Source: Epiperipatus broadwayi
Taxonomy: Eukaryota; Onychophora; Udeonychophora; Euonychophora; Peripatidae
NCBI GenBank assembly: GCA_028023455.1
Contig: JAQFVV010000285.1
Location: 182,501 to 246,500, forward strand
Length of the DNA: 64,000 bases
Direction of reading: 5' to 3'
The position numbers were made by a program, and so were the translations under genes. The notes beneath the pieces were generated by a model. The model was not told the DNA's origin. It saw nothing but the letters and a program-made list of their open reading frames with translations, and did no database searches. Numbering within the stretch: the stretch's first letter is position 1; each line of letters begins with the position of its first letter. This document shows, one piece after another, positions 37,782 through 53,039 of this stretch.

Positions 37782-37793
37782 ATATTCTTTATA

Positions 37794-38639
37794 TCTTATA
37801 TCTTGAAATTATAATCAGCATTTTTATATAATTCAACTTTTCACCCACAGACATAATAGTGCATATTATCTACATTAACATCATCTAAGATCGATAAGTT
37901 CAATTAAACCAAATATATACACAAATATATAAATATAAAGGCATTAAATTAAAAATAAATTTTATATAATTAACATGCTGTGAATTATTTTTTTAATAAA
38001 TAATTAAAATATTTTAAAATTATTTAAATGCTTGTCATTTAAGTCATAAAATTATTGTATTTAAAAAAATTTAAAATTTTAGTTATTATAATTATACAAT
38101 CTTAGAAAATACAGTCGGAATTATACAACTGCAATTATAATTAATAATTTTATCTTTTATGAATATTAAATTAACGAGTATTTCATTTTTATTAAAATAT
38201 CGATAAACAATTTAGCAATTAGTTTAAATATAAAATATAACATTACTATGTAAATAACGTTATTATAAAAAATTATTATGATGGTGATTATAAAAATTAT
38301 TTAGTTTTTAGATGGATTTTTTAAAAAATATGTATATATTTTTATATTGTAATTATTAGAAACATTGAAAAGTATTTTCATTTTGTAATTAATTATGAAA
38401 AAGATTTTGTTTTGAACAAATAAACAAAATCTCTCAGAAGTAGATTTTTTCTTTCAAAAATTATCTGGTCATAACACTTTTATCAAATAATAAGATGTTT
38501 GTCTTCAATCCATCATTAAGATTTGATAAAACAATGATTGCTGATGTTATCGTATATATATATTTACAAATTTTATTCCATCTGTCACTTTTAAAACATA
38601 GGAATAAAGATATTTGGAAAAGAAAATGAGTCTCAAAAT
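37794..38639. other. Unassigned AT-rich sequence
   Basis: One of the most AT-rich parts of the window; nothing recognised. Confidence 0.45.
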
Positions 38640-38865
38640 GCATTTAATGCTAAACTAGCATATTGCATTTGGCCCAAGTCACAATATCTTACACATATCT
38701 TCATCATTTCTTCAGTATTCATCAACACCAAATTATTGTACTTTGATTTATAAGTGTCAAATTTTCTACCTTCACAATTCTGATACCAATTAGTGCAGGT
38801 AAATACATTAAAAATCATTATAAATTATACATCAGACTAGAGATTATTCTTTAGCCTAGATTATA
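38640..38865 (-). repeat. Family B repeat, old copy
   Basis: On the minus strand the order matches family B: a CTCTAGTCTGATG-like block, GTCAAAT-like block, GAAGATATGTGTAAGATATTG, TTGGGCCAA, then TATGCTAGTTTAGCAT, where helix II is still paired although CTGATGA and GAAA are mutated. The short minus frame 38633-38818 is a by-product. Confidence 0.55.
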
Positions 38866-39429
38866 ACACATGGAGAATAACTTAATTTCATTTCCTTTTT
38901 CATGTGTATTATTTTTTTTTTGTACATATTCTTAACATTTGTATTCCCTCATATCTTCTTGAAACATATGAAGAAAAACACCCACCCTCCCAAAAAAAAA
39001 TCAAAATTTTCAAAATGTATTTCATGTTGGAAATATCATTTTTCAGTTAGCCTAGAGCAATGATTAGAAATAATTATTAATGTATTTAAATGAAGTGATT
39101 GGCATTTAAATTGTAACTGCAGAAAACGTGACTCTTGTCAATCACTTAAGGGTATTGTGACGTCGTCATGCCAAGCTCGTAACATAAGATTCAAATCTGG
39201 TTCAGCTAAAAATTGGGAAAACTTTTTAGCTTTCAAACATGCTTAAGATTTTTTATATTTGATTAGACAGACAAATAAAAATTATTTGATAAAACTAGTT
39301 TGAGAGATGGGTAATAGATAATCGCATTTACTGCCAAATAATAAATAATTATATATACAATTTAATTTAGAAATTGTGTGGGATAAAAAACTTAGAACAA
39401 AGGCAAAACAGCTAAAAACTGACCAATAA
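38866..39429. other. Unassigned AT-rich sequence
   Basis: A weak T-arm-like box (AGATTCAAATCT, near 39188) is too isolated to call a tRNA. Confidence 0.35.
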
Positions 39430-40110
39430 AATCAGTCAGAGAGAGCAAATCATGATTGCACAAAAATAGTGATACTTGAGATTGAAATTGAAGACATGAT
39501 TGATGTACAACAAAGATGGAGAATAGCAACCAAAGTTTTATCATGACCAACAATTATGAGCAAAACATTGACTGAAGCAATGGAAGCTATCACTTCAGAT
39601 CTGCCTATCCAAATAGAAACACATGCTGAACATAGGCACAATCCAGGCAACCAGCAAAAAAAGAGAGATTTTAAAAAATGAGAATTGAACAAGAGAGCCC
39701 TCATGGTGGGTTGGAGATATATGGCTGGGCTGTAGAAGTGGATGAAAAGAGTGGGCTAATGTTTCAGGATGCTGTGGAAATGGAGGGAGACAAGAATCAA
39801 GACATGAGTGCATAAACTCAAACAAGATTATTAATGAGACTTGAAATTGCTGTGATAAATATGAGAGGACTTAATTCAGTCAATAAAATTTCAAAGTTAG
39901 GCAATGGATAAATCAAATCCGATCACATGATAAGAAACATACATATATGCTTATAATGACTTTTCCCCTGAAATACCACAAGATCTGAAAATTAAAGAAC
40001 TATGATTAAAACGAATCTCCTATTTGCTAAGTATTAAAGAAAAATGGTCAAGATTGAGGTCATATTTGATAATAATATGTTGAGTTTACACTTAATTCCA
40101 AAGAGGATAG
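39430..40110 (+). pseudogene. LINE fragment: ORF1 end and ORF2 start
   Basis: Broken frames at 39430-39800 are charged and non-repetitive (IQIETHAEHRHNPGNQQKKR). From about 39843, IAVINMRGLNSVNKISKL matches the typical opening of a LINE AP endonuclease (I-x-INIRGL-x-S-x-x-K). The downstream endonuclease is not preserved. The minus-strand frames at 39450-39825 are shadows. It may belong to the same group as the 29930-35004 element. Confidence 0.55.
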
Positions 40111-40283
40111 AATCATTTACAAATAACTATATAGATATGTACTTTTGATAAAAATAGTATGGTAACACATGCAATTGAACTGTCATAGAATATGATAATA
40201 GAATTAAACATGTTTCTTGCTACAATTAATTGACATTGTAATACTATGTAACTAGAAAAATCAATAAAGTTTATTACTGTTGA

Positions 40284-41016
<733 letters not shown>

Positions 41017-41027
41017 AAGATTATAGT

Positions 41028-41471
41028 CATCATCATCATCAACCATTATCAATCCCACTGAAGGATGAAGGTCTCTCCAAGTTCAATTCATCTTCTCCAA
41101 TCTTTAACTTCTTTTCTCCACATCACCCCTGCACACTTTCTTATTTCATCCATCCATCTCATGTGTGGTTTCTTTCTGGGTCTTTTAAATTTCTTGGAAT
41201 CCAGTTTAAGATTTCAATTGTTCATATATTATCATCTCTTCTAGAAATATGTCCAGCACAACTCCACTTCAGTTTTTTAATTTTTCAGTGAGGTCAGTAA
41301 CACCTGTTTGTTCTCTTACCCATATATTACACTTTTGGTCTCTTCTTGCTACCCCCAACATGCATCTCTCCATACTTCTTTGAATGGTCTGAATCCTCTG
41401 TATTGCTTTTCTATTAAGTGACCAAGTCTCAGATCCATAAGTAAGAACTGGTAAAACACATTTATTAAAAA
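41028..41471 (-). mobile_element. RTE-derived short element (LINE 3' end)
   Basis: The minus strand reads VLPVLTYGSETWSLNRKAIQ, then RSMERCMLGVARRDQK, TGVTDL, GHISRR, MRWMDEIRK and the terminal W..LGE, the classic RTE C-terminus, with few stops. It ends in a GAT repeat (ATC on plus, 41027-41041). An 11-bp TSD (AAGATTATAGT, 41017-41027 and 41472-41482) bounds it. Its 5' boundary coincides with that of the copy at 55080-55515, see findings. Confidence 0.85.
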
Positions 41472-41482
41472 AAGATTATAGT

Positions 41483-42257
41483 ACATACAAAATTAAGTAA
41501 AATAACAATGATGTTATTAAAAATAAATTTAGAATGAACATTTATGGATATTTATTTTTTATGTTCACTCATGCACAATTTCTCAAAAAATAAAAATATT
41601 AAAAACTGAATCTTTATTTTTTTAAATAAAATAAATAACAAAGTATCAACCTTTCCTAACAATTAAACAAATTCTGGTTTGTATTCACTTTCTTCAATAA
41701 AGTTATTTTTTCCTATGGAAATCTAATAATATTGTCAGAAAACCATGGGTTTTTTAATTATTTTGTTGTTTTTATGACTATATTGCTTTCAATATGCATA
41801 ATCACTTCTACTTGCCATTATGAATTTTAGATTGTTGATTAAACTCTTCAAATTTAAGCTTTCTGATGAAATATGAGAATATTTTATAATTCTTTTTCTG
41901 CTACTATTAAATCGATAACTTTCATTTTATCATTTAAAAAAGATAATTTACAATTTCTTTTAAATTTCATAAAAAACTTTTAGCTTTATCCTTAGAAAAA
42001 TAATTATAACATAAAATACTACAACACTTCAAAATTCAGAAATAACAGAAAGAGTGTAAAATAAAATGTGCATACTTTCAATGTAATTTGAAAAAAATGC
42101 AATTAATAAATACAATGGGTACACACTCTGAGTTGGAAAAATAGTTGCTACTGTAGCATAAAATTGATTAAACATATTAATTTTAATGTTTATATATTTT
42201 CATTTTTGGCATATAATTAATTGAAGTAATACATATTCATATTTTGTGGCTTCATAG
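41483..42257. other. Unassigned AT-rich sequence
   Basis: Nothing recognised. Confidence 0.45.
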
Positions 42258-43226
<969 letters not shown>

Positions 43227-45067
43227 TACCCACTTCAAATGTTATATTTCAGCAATGCCCTCTGTGAAAATATCATCTTAATCTCAAACAGCAAAACTCA
43301 AAATAATATTTGCTATTTAATTTTTAGCTAGCGATTCTTATATATATATATCTTGAATATGTATTATGCAATTATGTTATTTATTTATATAGAATTAGAA
43401 TTTAGTATAACACTAAACATAATAAAAAATATAAACTTTAACAAACGTGAGAAAAAAAAAATCCATATAATATAAAACTTAATATTGATAATCTATGAAA
43501 AATGATAATGAATGACTTTAATTTAAGAGTCTTCTTAAATACACACTCAATAAATAAATTTAAGAGATTTTTACAGTCCACCAATCAAATCATTTATGAA
43601 AGATCAGCAAATCATATTCTATCAAACCATGCAAATTATTTTTTAGATATATTAAAAAAAGATTCCCACAATAGTCAATAATGGTCAAAAAATTTATATA
43701 TTGAAAAATCAGTATATGTTGAATGACATTGATCAAAAAGACATCCAAACACTAAAATGCAAAAATACATCAAACAAGCTGATTTGAACAATTATTAATT
43801 ATCCCAAGATAAAAAAAACATTAAAAAACATTAGATAGTATCATAGTAGTGTAGTGAGAATCTAGAAATATTTCAAATACCAATAGATTGAAATAGTCTA
43901 CCATTAAAGTATTGGCTGATAAATCCAGATCTTCCATAATTAATATTAATTTCTTTAGAAAATGTGATTGAACAAATAGTCAAAATAAAACTGCAATAAC
44001 ATTAGGGATTGTCAAATATCACATCAAACATATATAAATTGATGAAATATTTGATAGCTAATCACATGACAATGTATTTTTTCTCTTTAACTATGGAGTA
44101 CATAGATAAGTCCGATGTTAACAAAAATATGATTAATGGTAGTAACAAGTCATAATACCATTATTCCATTTGTGAATTAATCAATACCTTTAAGAACTGA
44201 AGATATACATGGAAGGATATTTTCTAGAATATTGTTAGATAAACTTAAGCTCATCTTGGCATTAAACTTTTTACTTGTTCATTATTCTATATCTCGAAGA
44301 CATATTCAACGTGCAATATTGGCATATTAATAATTAGAATCACATGTGAAAATTGATTTCAAAGATGCCTTTGATCCCATAGATCTACATTTTCTAGATA
44401 ACAGGTATAAAATATTATACCAGAATACCCAACCTTTATATGTTACTAACATATTATATAAAAAATAAAAAAGAAACTACAAAATATTCCATAAGGCTCT
44501 TTCCAATATTTCATATTGCAAAAGATATTGTCCAAGAATGATCTTATCCACCACTTTTTTTGCTATTAGCACTATTTCTCTTTTAAGAGAAGTTCCAAGC
44601 CTTGAAAGAAAAACTGGCTTATATTAATGATGTAGTAATAATTATCAAAAGAGTCACTAACATTCTTATTATTGAGTGTACATAAAAAAAATTCATAATG
44701 GATCAATAGTATCAGAGGACAAATCTTCACCATAGCAGACATTATCAGGATGAAAAATCCCATCAATATTTACAGTAGTTCCAACTAAATTTTTTTGGGT
44801 ATCCCAATATTTGTCTTTATGATAAAAGGCAATTTAATAATGAACAAATTAATTCCTAATAAGTTCTTTATTAAATTACTATCTTTCATTCCTATTAAAT
44901 GCTTGTGAGAACAAAAATAAAAATAGTTAACTTTATTCTTAAAGATCTGTTAATATGCTATGCTTCATGGACATGTATAAATAATATATAATTAACAAAA
45001 ATTAGCAAATTCATAAATAATTATTTATGGGATTTAGGATCTAAACAATTATCATACAACACATTAA

Positions 45068-45291
45068 ATCCAATAAATATCATGTGATCACCACTTCATT
45101 AGATCCTAAGATCTAGGCGCAGGGCTCTCAGATCCAAGGCTCCTCATTGATGAAGGCCACAAGAAAGAAACTAGTCTGGGGATATTGGATGAGTAATGAG
45201 GATTTTATGCCCAAGCCTTTTGGAATCCATTAATTACTCTGGCTTGCACTGAGTGGCATTACTGTGTATGGAGAGTTTTGCCTGTTTTAAT
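45068..45291 (-). mobile_element. Family A retroposon, non-foldback copy, inside a LINE
   Basis: A 10-bp TSD (AACACATTAA, 45058-45067 and 45292-45301) bounds a 224-bp insert. On the minus strand it begins AATAGGCAAAAC-like sequence as the 35692 copy does, contains one full arm, then goes directly to the tail (GGTGATCACATGAT), lacking the second arm. Removing the insert and one TSD copy restores an open LINE frame across the junction (SYNTLNDINKNNGLG). Confidence 0.85.
45132..45190 (+). ncRNA. Hammerhead-like motif, family A, decayed
   Basis: Helix I (TCCTCA/TGGGGA and ATCCAA/TTGGAT) and GTC are intact, but CTGATGA is TTGATGA and helix II is lost (GGCCACAAGAAAGAAAC). It should be inactive. 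Confidence 0.5.
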
Positions 45292-45960
45292 AACACATTA
45301 ATGATATCAACAAAAATAATGGTCTTGGACTAGTTGGTATTAAATGGTTTATTTATAATTGTAAAAGAGAAACCATTCAGTTGAAAATCTATTGTCTGTC
45401 TGTTTGACATTAACTTTTTCAATTGGCAGCTATCTGAGTTGGTAAAATTGAAAAAACAAACAAACAGTATGCATAATGTGATGAGAACTAGCCTATCTTG
45501 ATACCAGAGATTAAATATATAGACTTCAAATCATTTAAATAATATGCAAGAACTATCAATGATGATGCATCCAAAAATTTAATTATGATCCCAATTGGAA
45601 ATTGATCCACATATTTCTATGAAAATATTAGCAAATATGTTGTTAGATGAACCATTGACATGTACTGGTATTAAATACATTTATGACTGTTTCTCATCTA
45701 CAATTCTTCTCAGAAAATTCTATAGATGGTCTCTTGGCACAATACGTAAGTTATGCTTAATATTGAAGAAACTTTTCTACACGTCAAGGATTGTTCTCCT
45801 TTCTTCAGTAATATACAAACAAACCTAATACTCTCCATAATCAAGATGCTGACATCAAATTTTCTGATTAGTGCCAAGAGCAAACAAATAACAAGAGCCC
45901 ATTATCTCTGCTAATAAGATGCAAAAAAATATTTCAATATAAACGTTTTTATTCTGTTCA

Positions 45961-46879
45961 TTCCATAAATATATACCAAAAATTTAAAAATTAATATGTG
46001 ATGACATGGAATATTTTAATGCATGAGATTGTTTATGATATAAATGAAATAATGATTACTACCAAACAATCATTAACTAATAAAATAAAACACTCATAAA
46101 ATATGCAAGAAAAATAACGATTAAAGAACAAAATATATTAAGGCCTTATTTATAGTAATCTGTTAAATAATGATATATAATTTCTGTCATATAACTTGAT
46201 GTTGTGTGAAGTATATAGTGAAATAAATATGTTTGTAATATATGTATGTAATTGATATTTCCCAATAATCATAATTATCATAATAATAATGATGATGGTG
46301 ATGATAGAAGGAAAACAATAGATGTATTAGAAAAGAATAAAGATTATAAGTAATTACGTTTATTAATTATTTTTTAGAAAGTGACCAATTGAGAAAGATT
46401 AATTGTCAAGGTTATAAAAGAGAAGTCGTCAAGAAAAAATTATTTTATAAAAAGAAAACTAGTTTAATAATTTAAATATAATGTTTTATAAAATCTGATT
46501 GTTATTAGCAATACATATTTAAATTTATTTAAAATTATAATATACCAGGATAATATTATAAATAGCTTTTAATTAAGACCATTAACCTCTAAGAAAAAAA
46601 ATGAAACTTCTTTAAAAATGTGAAAATTTGTTTGCTATTGAAATGTGAATCATAGTTGATGTAGTAATAGTAATAGTTAAAATAATTTAACAGTGCATAT
46701 TTTACTGCCATGGTATCAAAAATTATAAACAAATGAGCAGATACTGTTGATTGCTATTGCTTTATAAAGCAATAAAATTACACCTTACCAATAAGCCCTA
46801 CTCACACACACGTATATGTATTTAGATATTCTTAAAAATTCCCCTACCCATTCTTGAAATATACAAATAAAGACATTGA
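45961..46879. other. Unassigned AT-rich sequence
   Basis: Nothing recognised. Confidence 0.45.
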
Positions 46880-47060
46880 AAAAACCAGTGACTATCAAGA
46901 TACATTTCAAGCTAAACCAGAACTCTTCAGTTGGTCTAGACTACAATCCATACATATTAAGATCTTATTAAAAATTAAAGATTACATCTAAGCTATAATA
47001 ATCTCTAGCCTAATAAATAATTGGTAATAACATCTAATGAATTTATCTTGAAGTGGATGG
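46880..47060 (-). repeat. Family B repeat, old copy
   Basis: Minus strand retains GACCAA-CTGAAGA (46930-46924, a CTGANGA core), a partly paired helix II position, GAAAT (from 46908) and TGTATCTTGATAG, followed on the other side by the TAATCTCTAGC/AATAAATAATTGG-like 3' block. Helix III and helix I are only partly maintained. Confidence 0.5.
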
Positions 47061-47106
47061 TTTCAAAGTTGTAAATGCAGTAAGTTTAAAACTTGTAAAT
47101 TGAACT

Positions 47107-47107
<1 letters not shown>

Positions 47108-47155
<48 letters not shown>

Positions 47156-47190
47156 CAACAACAACAACATTAACAACAACAACACATACA
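47108..47190. repeat. (AAT)n-(AAC)n microsatellite
   Basis: AAT repeat changing to AAC near 47150 with one interruption. Confidence 0.93.
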
Positions 47191-48153
<963 letters not shown>

Positions 48154-49072
48154 TGCAATATTAGAAAAAATAGTAGTACTGCATTTCATATGTTTATATA
48201 AAGTTGAGGTGTATAATCCTGGAAGAAAAATGTCTGTCCAAATTTCATATATTTTATTTATTTATCCATAGCTTTTATTCATCAAATCACTTTAGCATCA
48301 TCCTTAACTCAGTTTATTTATCTCACTTTTTTTTTCTAGTCTTTTAAAAAAAAAAAAGGTTTGTCCACTGTTTTTTTTTTAAAAAATATATCTAACACAG
48401 CCTTTTCAGCCGTTTAATTCTTTTTTTAACGATATAAATTATATCATCCGGTGATGTTCTCAAGCTACTGATAAGCTCCACAGATAGCGGATAATGGAAT
48501 GACTTTTAGTTATGAAACCAACTGTGAATAATAAATAAACAGTGCTGATTGAAAACTCCTTTTGCATTGCAGAGTATGATGTTGGTTCGCCAAAGGCTAA
48601 GAACTATTTTTCTTGCAAATACACTTTTTTGTCACCCTCTCTTATACTTCTATTTTAAATTTATTTAGGGTGTGGTCATCATGAGGTTTTCATGTCACAT
48701 CTTCTATTAGCTGCAATATTGTGATTATCTACTTGTGCAACAACATTTCCACTCATTAACTATATACTATGATGTAAACAGGCTTTGTAATCTGTCAGTC
48801 CTGTCTGACCTTTGTTAAGGCAGTATAATAAGCCAATTTGGAACTGCATTTAAGTGAGACAGAGATTTTGACTAGCAAAGGTTGTATATTTAGGCAGTGC
48901 TATTTAGATATCTCCATGCTTGTCACAAAAGTGGAAGGTTGCATTTGGTGGATTACACTTTCCAGTGGTAAAAATAATATAAGAATAGGAAAATAATATC
49001 AGCAATAGGGATAAGTCAAAAGACAGTGGTAGTACTAAATGTAAGAATCATAAATCTATTTTTTTCTAAGTA
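48154..49072. other. Unassigned sequence, possible LINE 5' flank
   Basis: Less AT-rich than average (about 48440-48960) and lying directly upstream of a LINE endonuclease, so part may be its untranslated or N-terminal region. No motif proves this. Confidence 0.3.
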
Positions 49073-49769
49073 GGGATACATTGAATGTGAAAACTTTATC
49101 TGATACAAACTTTTCTATATCATAATGTGGGACTATACTTGTGGTTAAAGAACTGTCAAGATTGAAGATCAATATAGCTGCTCTTAGTGAAACATTTCTC
49201 CCAGAAGAAAAAAGTTTATTAAAATAGATGGAAGGATACATTTTTTTTTTGAAAAGCAGGCTACTCAGTGAAAAAAAAAAGTAACATTTTGAGTTACTAT
49301 GAAGTCTAATTTAGTGTCTTCTATTGTTAGAATTCCCCATTGTATCAATGAAAAGTTAATGATCTTAAAACTTGCTTTACATAATGGTACTAACACTCAT
49401 TTTATTAGTGTTTATGTTTCAATTTTAGATTCAGAAGATGCAGAGAAGAAAATTTTTTATTCTTTGTTGGGTAGTATCATTACAGCAATACATTAAATGA
49501 TCTAAATGTTTCTTTTTGGAGACATTGATGCATGTAAATGTAAAAATGGTTGACATTGGTCCAAAGTTATTGGCTATAATGGTATTGGCGCTATAAACTC
49601 ACATGGTTTGTTGCCTCAGTATCATTATATCCAATACATTTTGGCCACAGTCTACTATTTCTGTATTTAAATACACCAAAGTTCTAGTGATCAAAATGAT
49701 GCTGGAAAGTTGTGCATGTAATCCCTATTCAATGCTTTCCACTCCAATATCCCCTGACTATTTTCTATC

Positions 49770-49940
49770 TTATGGCTGAGGATGTTGGATTTGGGAGATA
49801 CTGAATCCAGATATATGCATAATCTCTTAGCATCTACTATAGCTTACACTAGTTGACCTATTGTGTGGAAATTTTTTTGCTTATGTTTTAACAGCTTGTA
49901 TAAGTATAAAGAAAAGATCATATGAGGTTTTAGTCAATTA
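49770..49940 (+). repeat. Probable old family A copy
   Basis: Shares the order of family A blocks: GCATCTACTATAGCTTACAC (compare the ATCCATTGATTACTC region), ATTGTGTGGAAATTTTTTTGC, TTTTAACAGCTTGTATAAG and GATCATATGAGGTTTTAGT at the tail. Divergence is high. Confidence 0.4.
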
Positions 49941-51279
49941 CTAGATTATATTATAGTTAAGAGTTACAATACAAGAAAAATTCACATTACACGAGCACTT
50001 ACAAACTCAGGTTGTTGAATAGATTATAGATTAATGTACCCCATGTGTAAATGATAGTTGCATTCACAAGTGATATTATGCCAATCATATTCATAAAAAA
50101 TGATATTCATTCTTTAAAAAAAGCTTTCAAACATTAAATGTACCAATTTTGATCTTCAAGACTGTCCATATTACTGATCATAAAATTTATTTAAGGATTA
50201 TGTTATGGATACAAGTTAAACTATTTTTGGATTCAGTATAAAGAATAATCAAGACTAATTTTTGGACATTGATCTTATTATTAGTGATTTGGTTAAAAAG
50301 CAACATGTGGCACAATAAATATAAAGATGTAGAAACATAAAATCAACAAATGACAAGAAGGATTAACAAATTATAGGTGAATTAAAACTGCAAAGAAGAT
50401 GCAGGCATCGACTGGTCATGCTAATTTTGGATCTTTGTTTGAAGCACTGAAAGCAATACATGGACCTGAGAAATGGTATTACAATCCTATTTAATTCAGC
50501 ATAGATACTCTTTTATATGATGATAATAATATTTTGAAAAGAAGAAAAGAATCTTTTGATCATTTTAAAAATAACATATAAGAATTGAGAGGAAAACTTT
50601 TAATATATCTACTTTATTTATTTATTTAGATTTGAATAAAGCTATCCACTTTAATGAAGCCAAACAGCTTTTTGTAATCTTAAAAATGAAAAGGTTGCAG
50701 GTCTTGATGAAATAGCAGGGAAAGTTTTACAATATGACAATCATATGTTAGAGTCAATAATATTGAAATTTTCAGGAATATATGGATTCATGAACTTATG
50801 CAATAGATCTTAAGAATACTTATATTGTTTCAATGTCTAAAAACAAGTGAAATAAACAAGACTTTGGTAATTCTCATAAAATACAATTATTCTACAGAAA
50901 AAGTTACTTGAAGAATTTTGATAAATGGATTGTTTCCAATTAGGAATAAATGATTGTCAGGGACTCAATGTATTTTATAGAATCAAGAAGTAACATAGAT
51001 ATCATTTTTGTTGCCAGGAAAATGCAAGAAAATTATGTAAAATAAAAGAGTGATTTATATACTGCTTTTATTGATTTAGTTAAGGCAATCAATTATGTTA
51101 ATAAGACATATATATGGCATTATTGAAATTAGTCAGTTGTTCATCAAAATTTATTTATTTATACAGCTTCTATGTAAAAAAAAGTGTTATTACTACAGGC
51201 TGGAAATCTGAAGCATTTGAAATAAAAATTGAATATGCATTTGCTCCAATATTGTTTTCAATTTCTTATGACAGTTTAT

Positions 51280-51504
51280 AATATTTACTGAGGCTATAAC
51301 CTCGATAATATGCATGTAAAATACGATAGTAGGGACCTTTACAGGTGTTTTAACCACAAGCTTATGCTATTTCTTCCATAGCAGAAGCTTGTGGTTAAAA
51401 TACCTGTAGAGGTCCCTACTATCGCATTTTACACGCATATTATCGAGGTTATAGCCTCAGTAAATATTACTTACGTAATCAATGTGCGTTTAATAAATTT
51501 ATAA
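51280..51504 (+). mobile_element. Hairpin insert with 3' tail and TSD (family D)
   Basis: 51279-51469 is a near-perfect palindrome: arms of about 90 bp (outer AATATTTACTGAGGCTATAA) with about 6 mismatches around an 11-bp centre (near 51371-51381). A one-sided tail of about 35 bp follows (to 51504). The imperfect 14-bp repeat TTATG(A/G)CAGTTTAT at 51266-51279 and 51505-51518 is a good TSD. It lies within the LINE between the SISYDSLY block and the next coding piece. No hammerhead core seen. Confidence 0.75.
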
Positions 51505-52400
51505 TTATGGCAGTTTATTTAAAATTGTTTATAGGTGACTTAATCAAAAATGAATCAAGATATGATATAGGTTTGATTGTATTTAAATTGATTGAAAGTA
51601 AAAAGAAACAATAATTCCATCTTCTTGGATTGTGAATTTACAATATGGTGATGATTAAGTTATTTTTGTCAGTTCAAAGAATGATTTACAGAATGTTTGA
51701 AGGCAACCTATAAAGTTCTCAGTTTATTAATTAATGTTTCAAAAACCTTAAGTTCTTTATCAGTCAGGGTACAAAAAAATTCTTAGTAACTTTTAACTTG
51801 AATAGTTATCAATTTCAATACCTTGGTAGTTTTGTAAAAAGAAAAGTGCTAGATATGTTGTTATACAACACAGACTCCAATCTGCTTTGGCTGCTTTTAA
51901 GAAATTAAAAGATTGAATATTTCATTATAGGGAAATACCTATTGCAACTAAGCTATATATGATGTTATTTTATCTAATTTATGTTATGTAAAGAGTAACT
52001 TGGACATCCTATAAGTGTTATATATAGGCATTAAAACCTTCTCATCTAAAGACACCACATCAAGTTTTAAGAATAAATGGCAAGTTTGTAAAACCAATCA
52101 ATAGGTATTTCAGTTTTATGGATGTGATATTGTTGAGTCCATTATTGTAAAATCATATCTTCAGTGGATTGGAATATAAAATGGATGCAGTGGAAGATTT
52201 TCTGAAAGAATGTTTTATGGTGAACTTGAGCATAGGTTTCATATGAGAGATAGACCATCTAGATTTAGATTTATCTCAAAGACATTCTTTGTTGCCATTG
52301 GAAAGGCAAGTGAGTAAAATCCATTGGAAGGTTATATTTAGACTCAACTTTAAAGTATTTCAGAAGGAAATGTTTTCTACTGAGAAAGCTAATAGCTAAT

Positions 52401-52857
52401 ATAAAATATCAATAAATGGAAAATGAACCAACATGGTCTATATATGGTTCTTTTATATGGTTCACAAATTGATTTGGATAGTCATCACAATACTCATTTC
52501 TAAAGTAGTTCTTTTCTCTGTCTTTGGTATTGCCATATTCATTTTTGAGATGCACTTTATTATTATTATATCTGATTGTAACTTCCTTATTAATCCCATG
52601 TAAAGGGGAAATTTTGGTATTACTTTGTATTAGATATCCAAGTCTTAAATAATATAAGAAAAAACTGTTAGAACACATTGAATCTAATCAAGGAATTAAC
52701 ATGACTTCATTTAATATTAAATTACAAATTTTTAAAATACAGACCATCTCGATAGATGCTATAGAATTTTCTGAATATCTGAAGAATTATTTACAGGAAA
52801 AAAATTATTGCACATGCAAAATTTATTTAAATGACTTAAATATTCTTGCATTTTAAA
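52401..52857. other. Unassigned; one 89-codon minus frame
   Basis: The minus frame 52409-52678 contains a charged stretch (HLKNEYGNTKDREKNYF) but no recognisable domain. It could be LINE-derived or chance. Confidence 0.3.
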
Positions 52858-52945
52858 ACAGGCAAAACCCACTGTACGTATTGCCACTCACTTCAAGCTA
52901 TAAGCAAACACAAGAAATGGTGATCATGTGATGTTATTGACTCTT
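52858..52945. repeat. Rearranged family A fragment
   Basis: AACAGGCAAAACCCACTGTA (left terminus of family A) is followed after about 40 bp by GGTGATCATGTGATGTTATT (tail). Most of the body is missing. Confidence 0.55.
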
Positions 52946-53039
52946 GCATTTTCTGATGTCTGGCTATTTGTTTATGCAATATATTTAAAACATTTATATT
53001 TGCAACCATGTATGCATATATAATTTGGGATGTACAATT

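Larger units (their letters stand above)
43480..45960 (+). pseudogene. Degenerate LINE, split by a family A insertion
   Basis: Recognisable pieces: HVKIDFKDAFDPIDLHFLDN near 44350-44400 (RT motif A), IVQE-SYPPLF near 44530 (motif B decayed), LAYINDVVIIIKRV near 44610-44655 (motif C with YIND instead of YIDD), FFGYPNICLY near 44790 (YLG box), KISKFINNYLWDLGSKQLSY near 45003-45058, then after the insert NGLGLVGIKWF, and FYRWSLGTIRK near 45718. Block order and sequence match the 29930-35004 element, so it is an older member of the same group. Confidence 0.75.
49073..52400 (+). pseudogene. Degenerate LINE of another lineage (EN-RT)
   Basis: Order of pieces: DTLNVKTLSD (family NVRTL), VVKELSRLKINIAALSETFL (endonuclease, catalytic SET), LALHNGTNTHFISVYV with ILDSEDAEK and FYSLLGSI, FGDIDACKC (GDFNA decayed), YVIVKSYNTRKIHITRALT, FEALKAIHGPEKW, LYTAFIDLVKAINYVNKTYI (RT motif A), FAPILFSISYDSLY, FQYLGSFVKR, then ALKPSHLKTPHQVLRINGKF and the ECFMVNL block near the C-terminus. 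This is the widespread LINE type often annotated as craniofacial development protein 2-like. Interrupted by a 225-bp hairpin (51280-51504) and probably an old family A copy (49770-49940). Confidence 0.75.

Noticed and set aside
38461-38818. Short minus-strand frames as host genes
   Set aside because: They lie in AT-rich flank and an old family B copy, with no recognisable domain.
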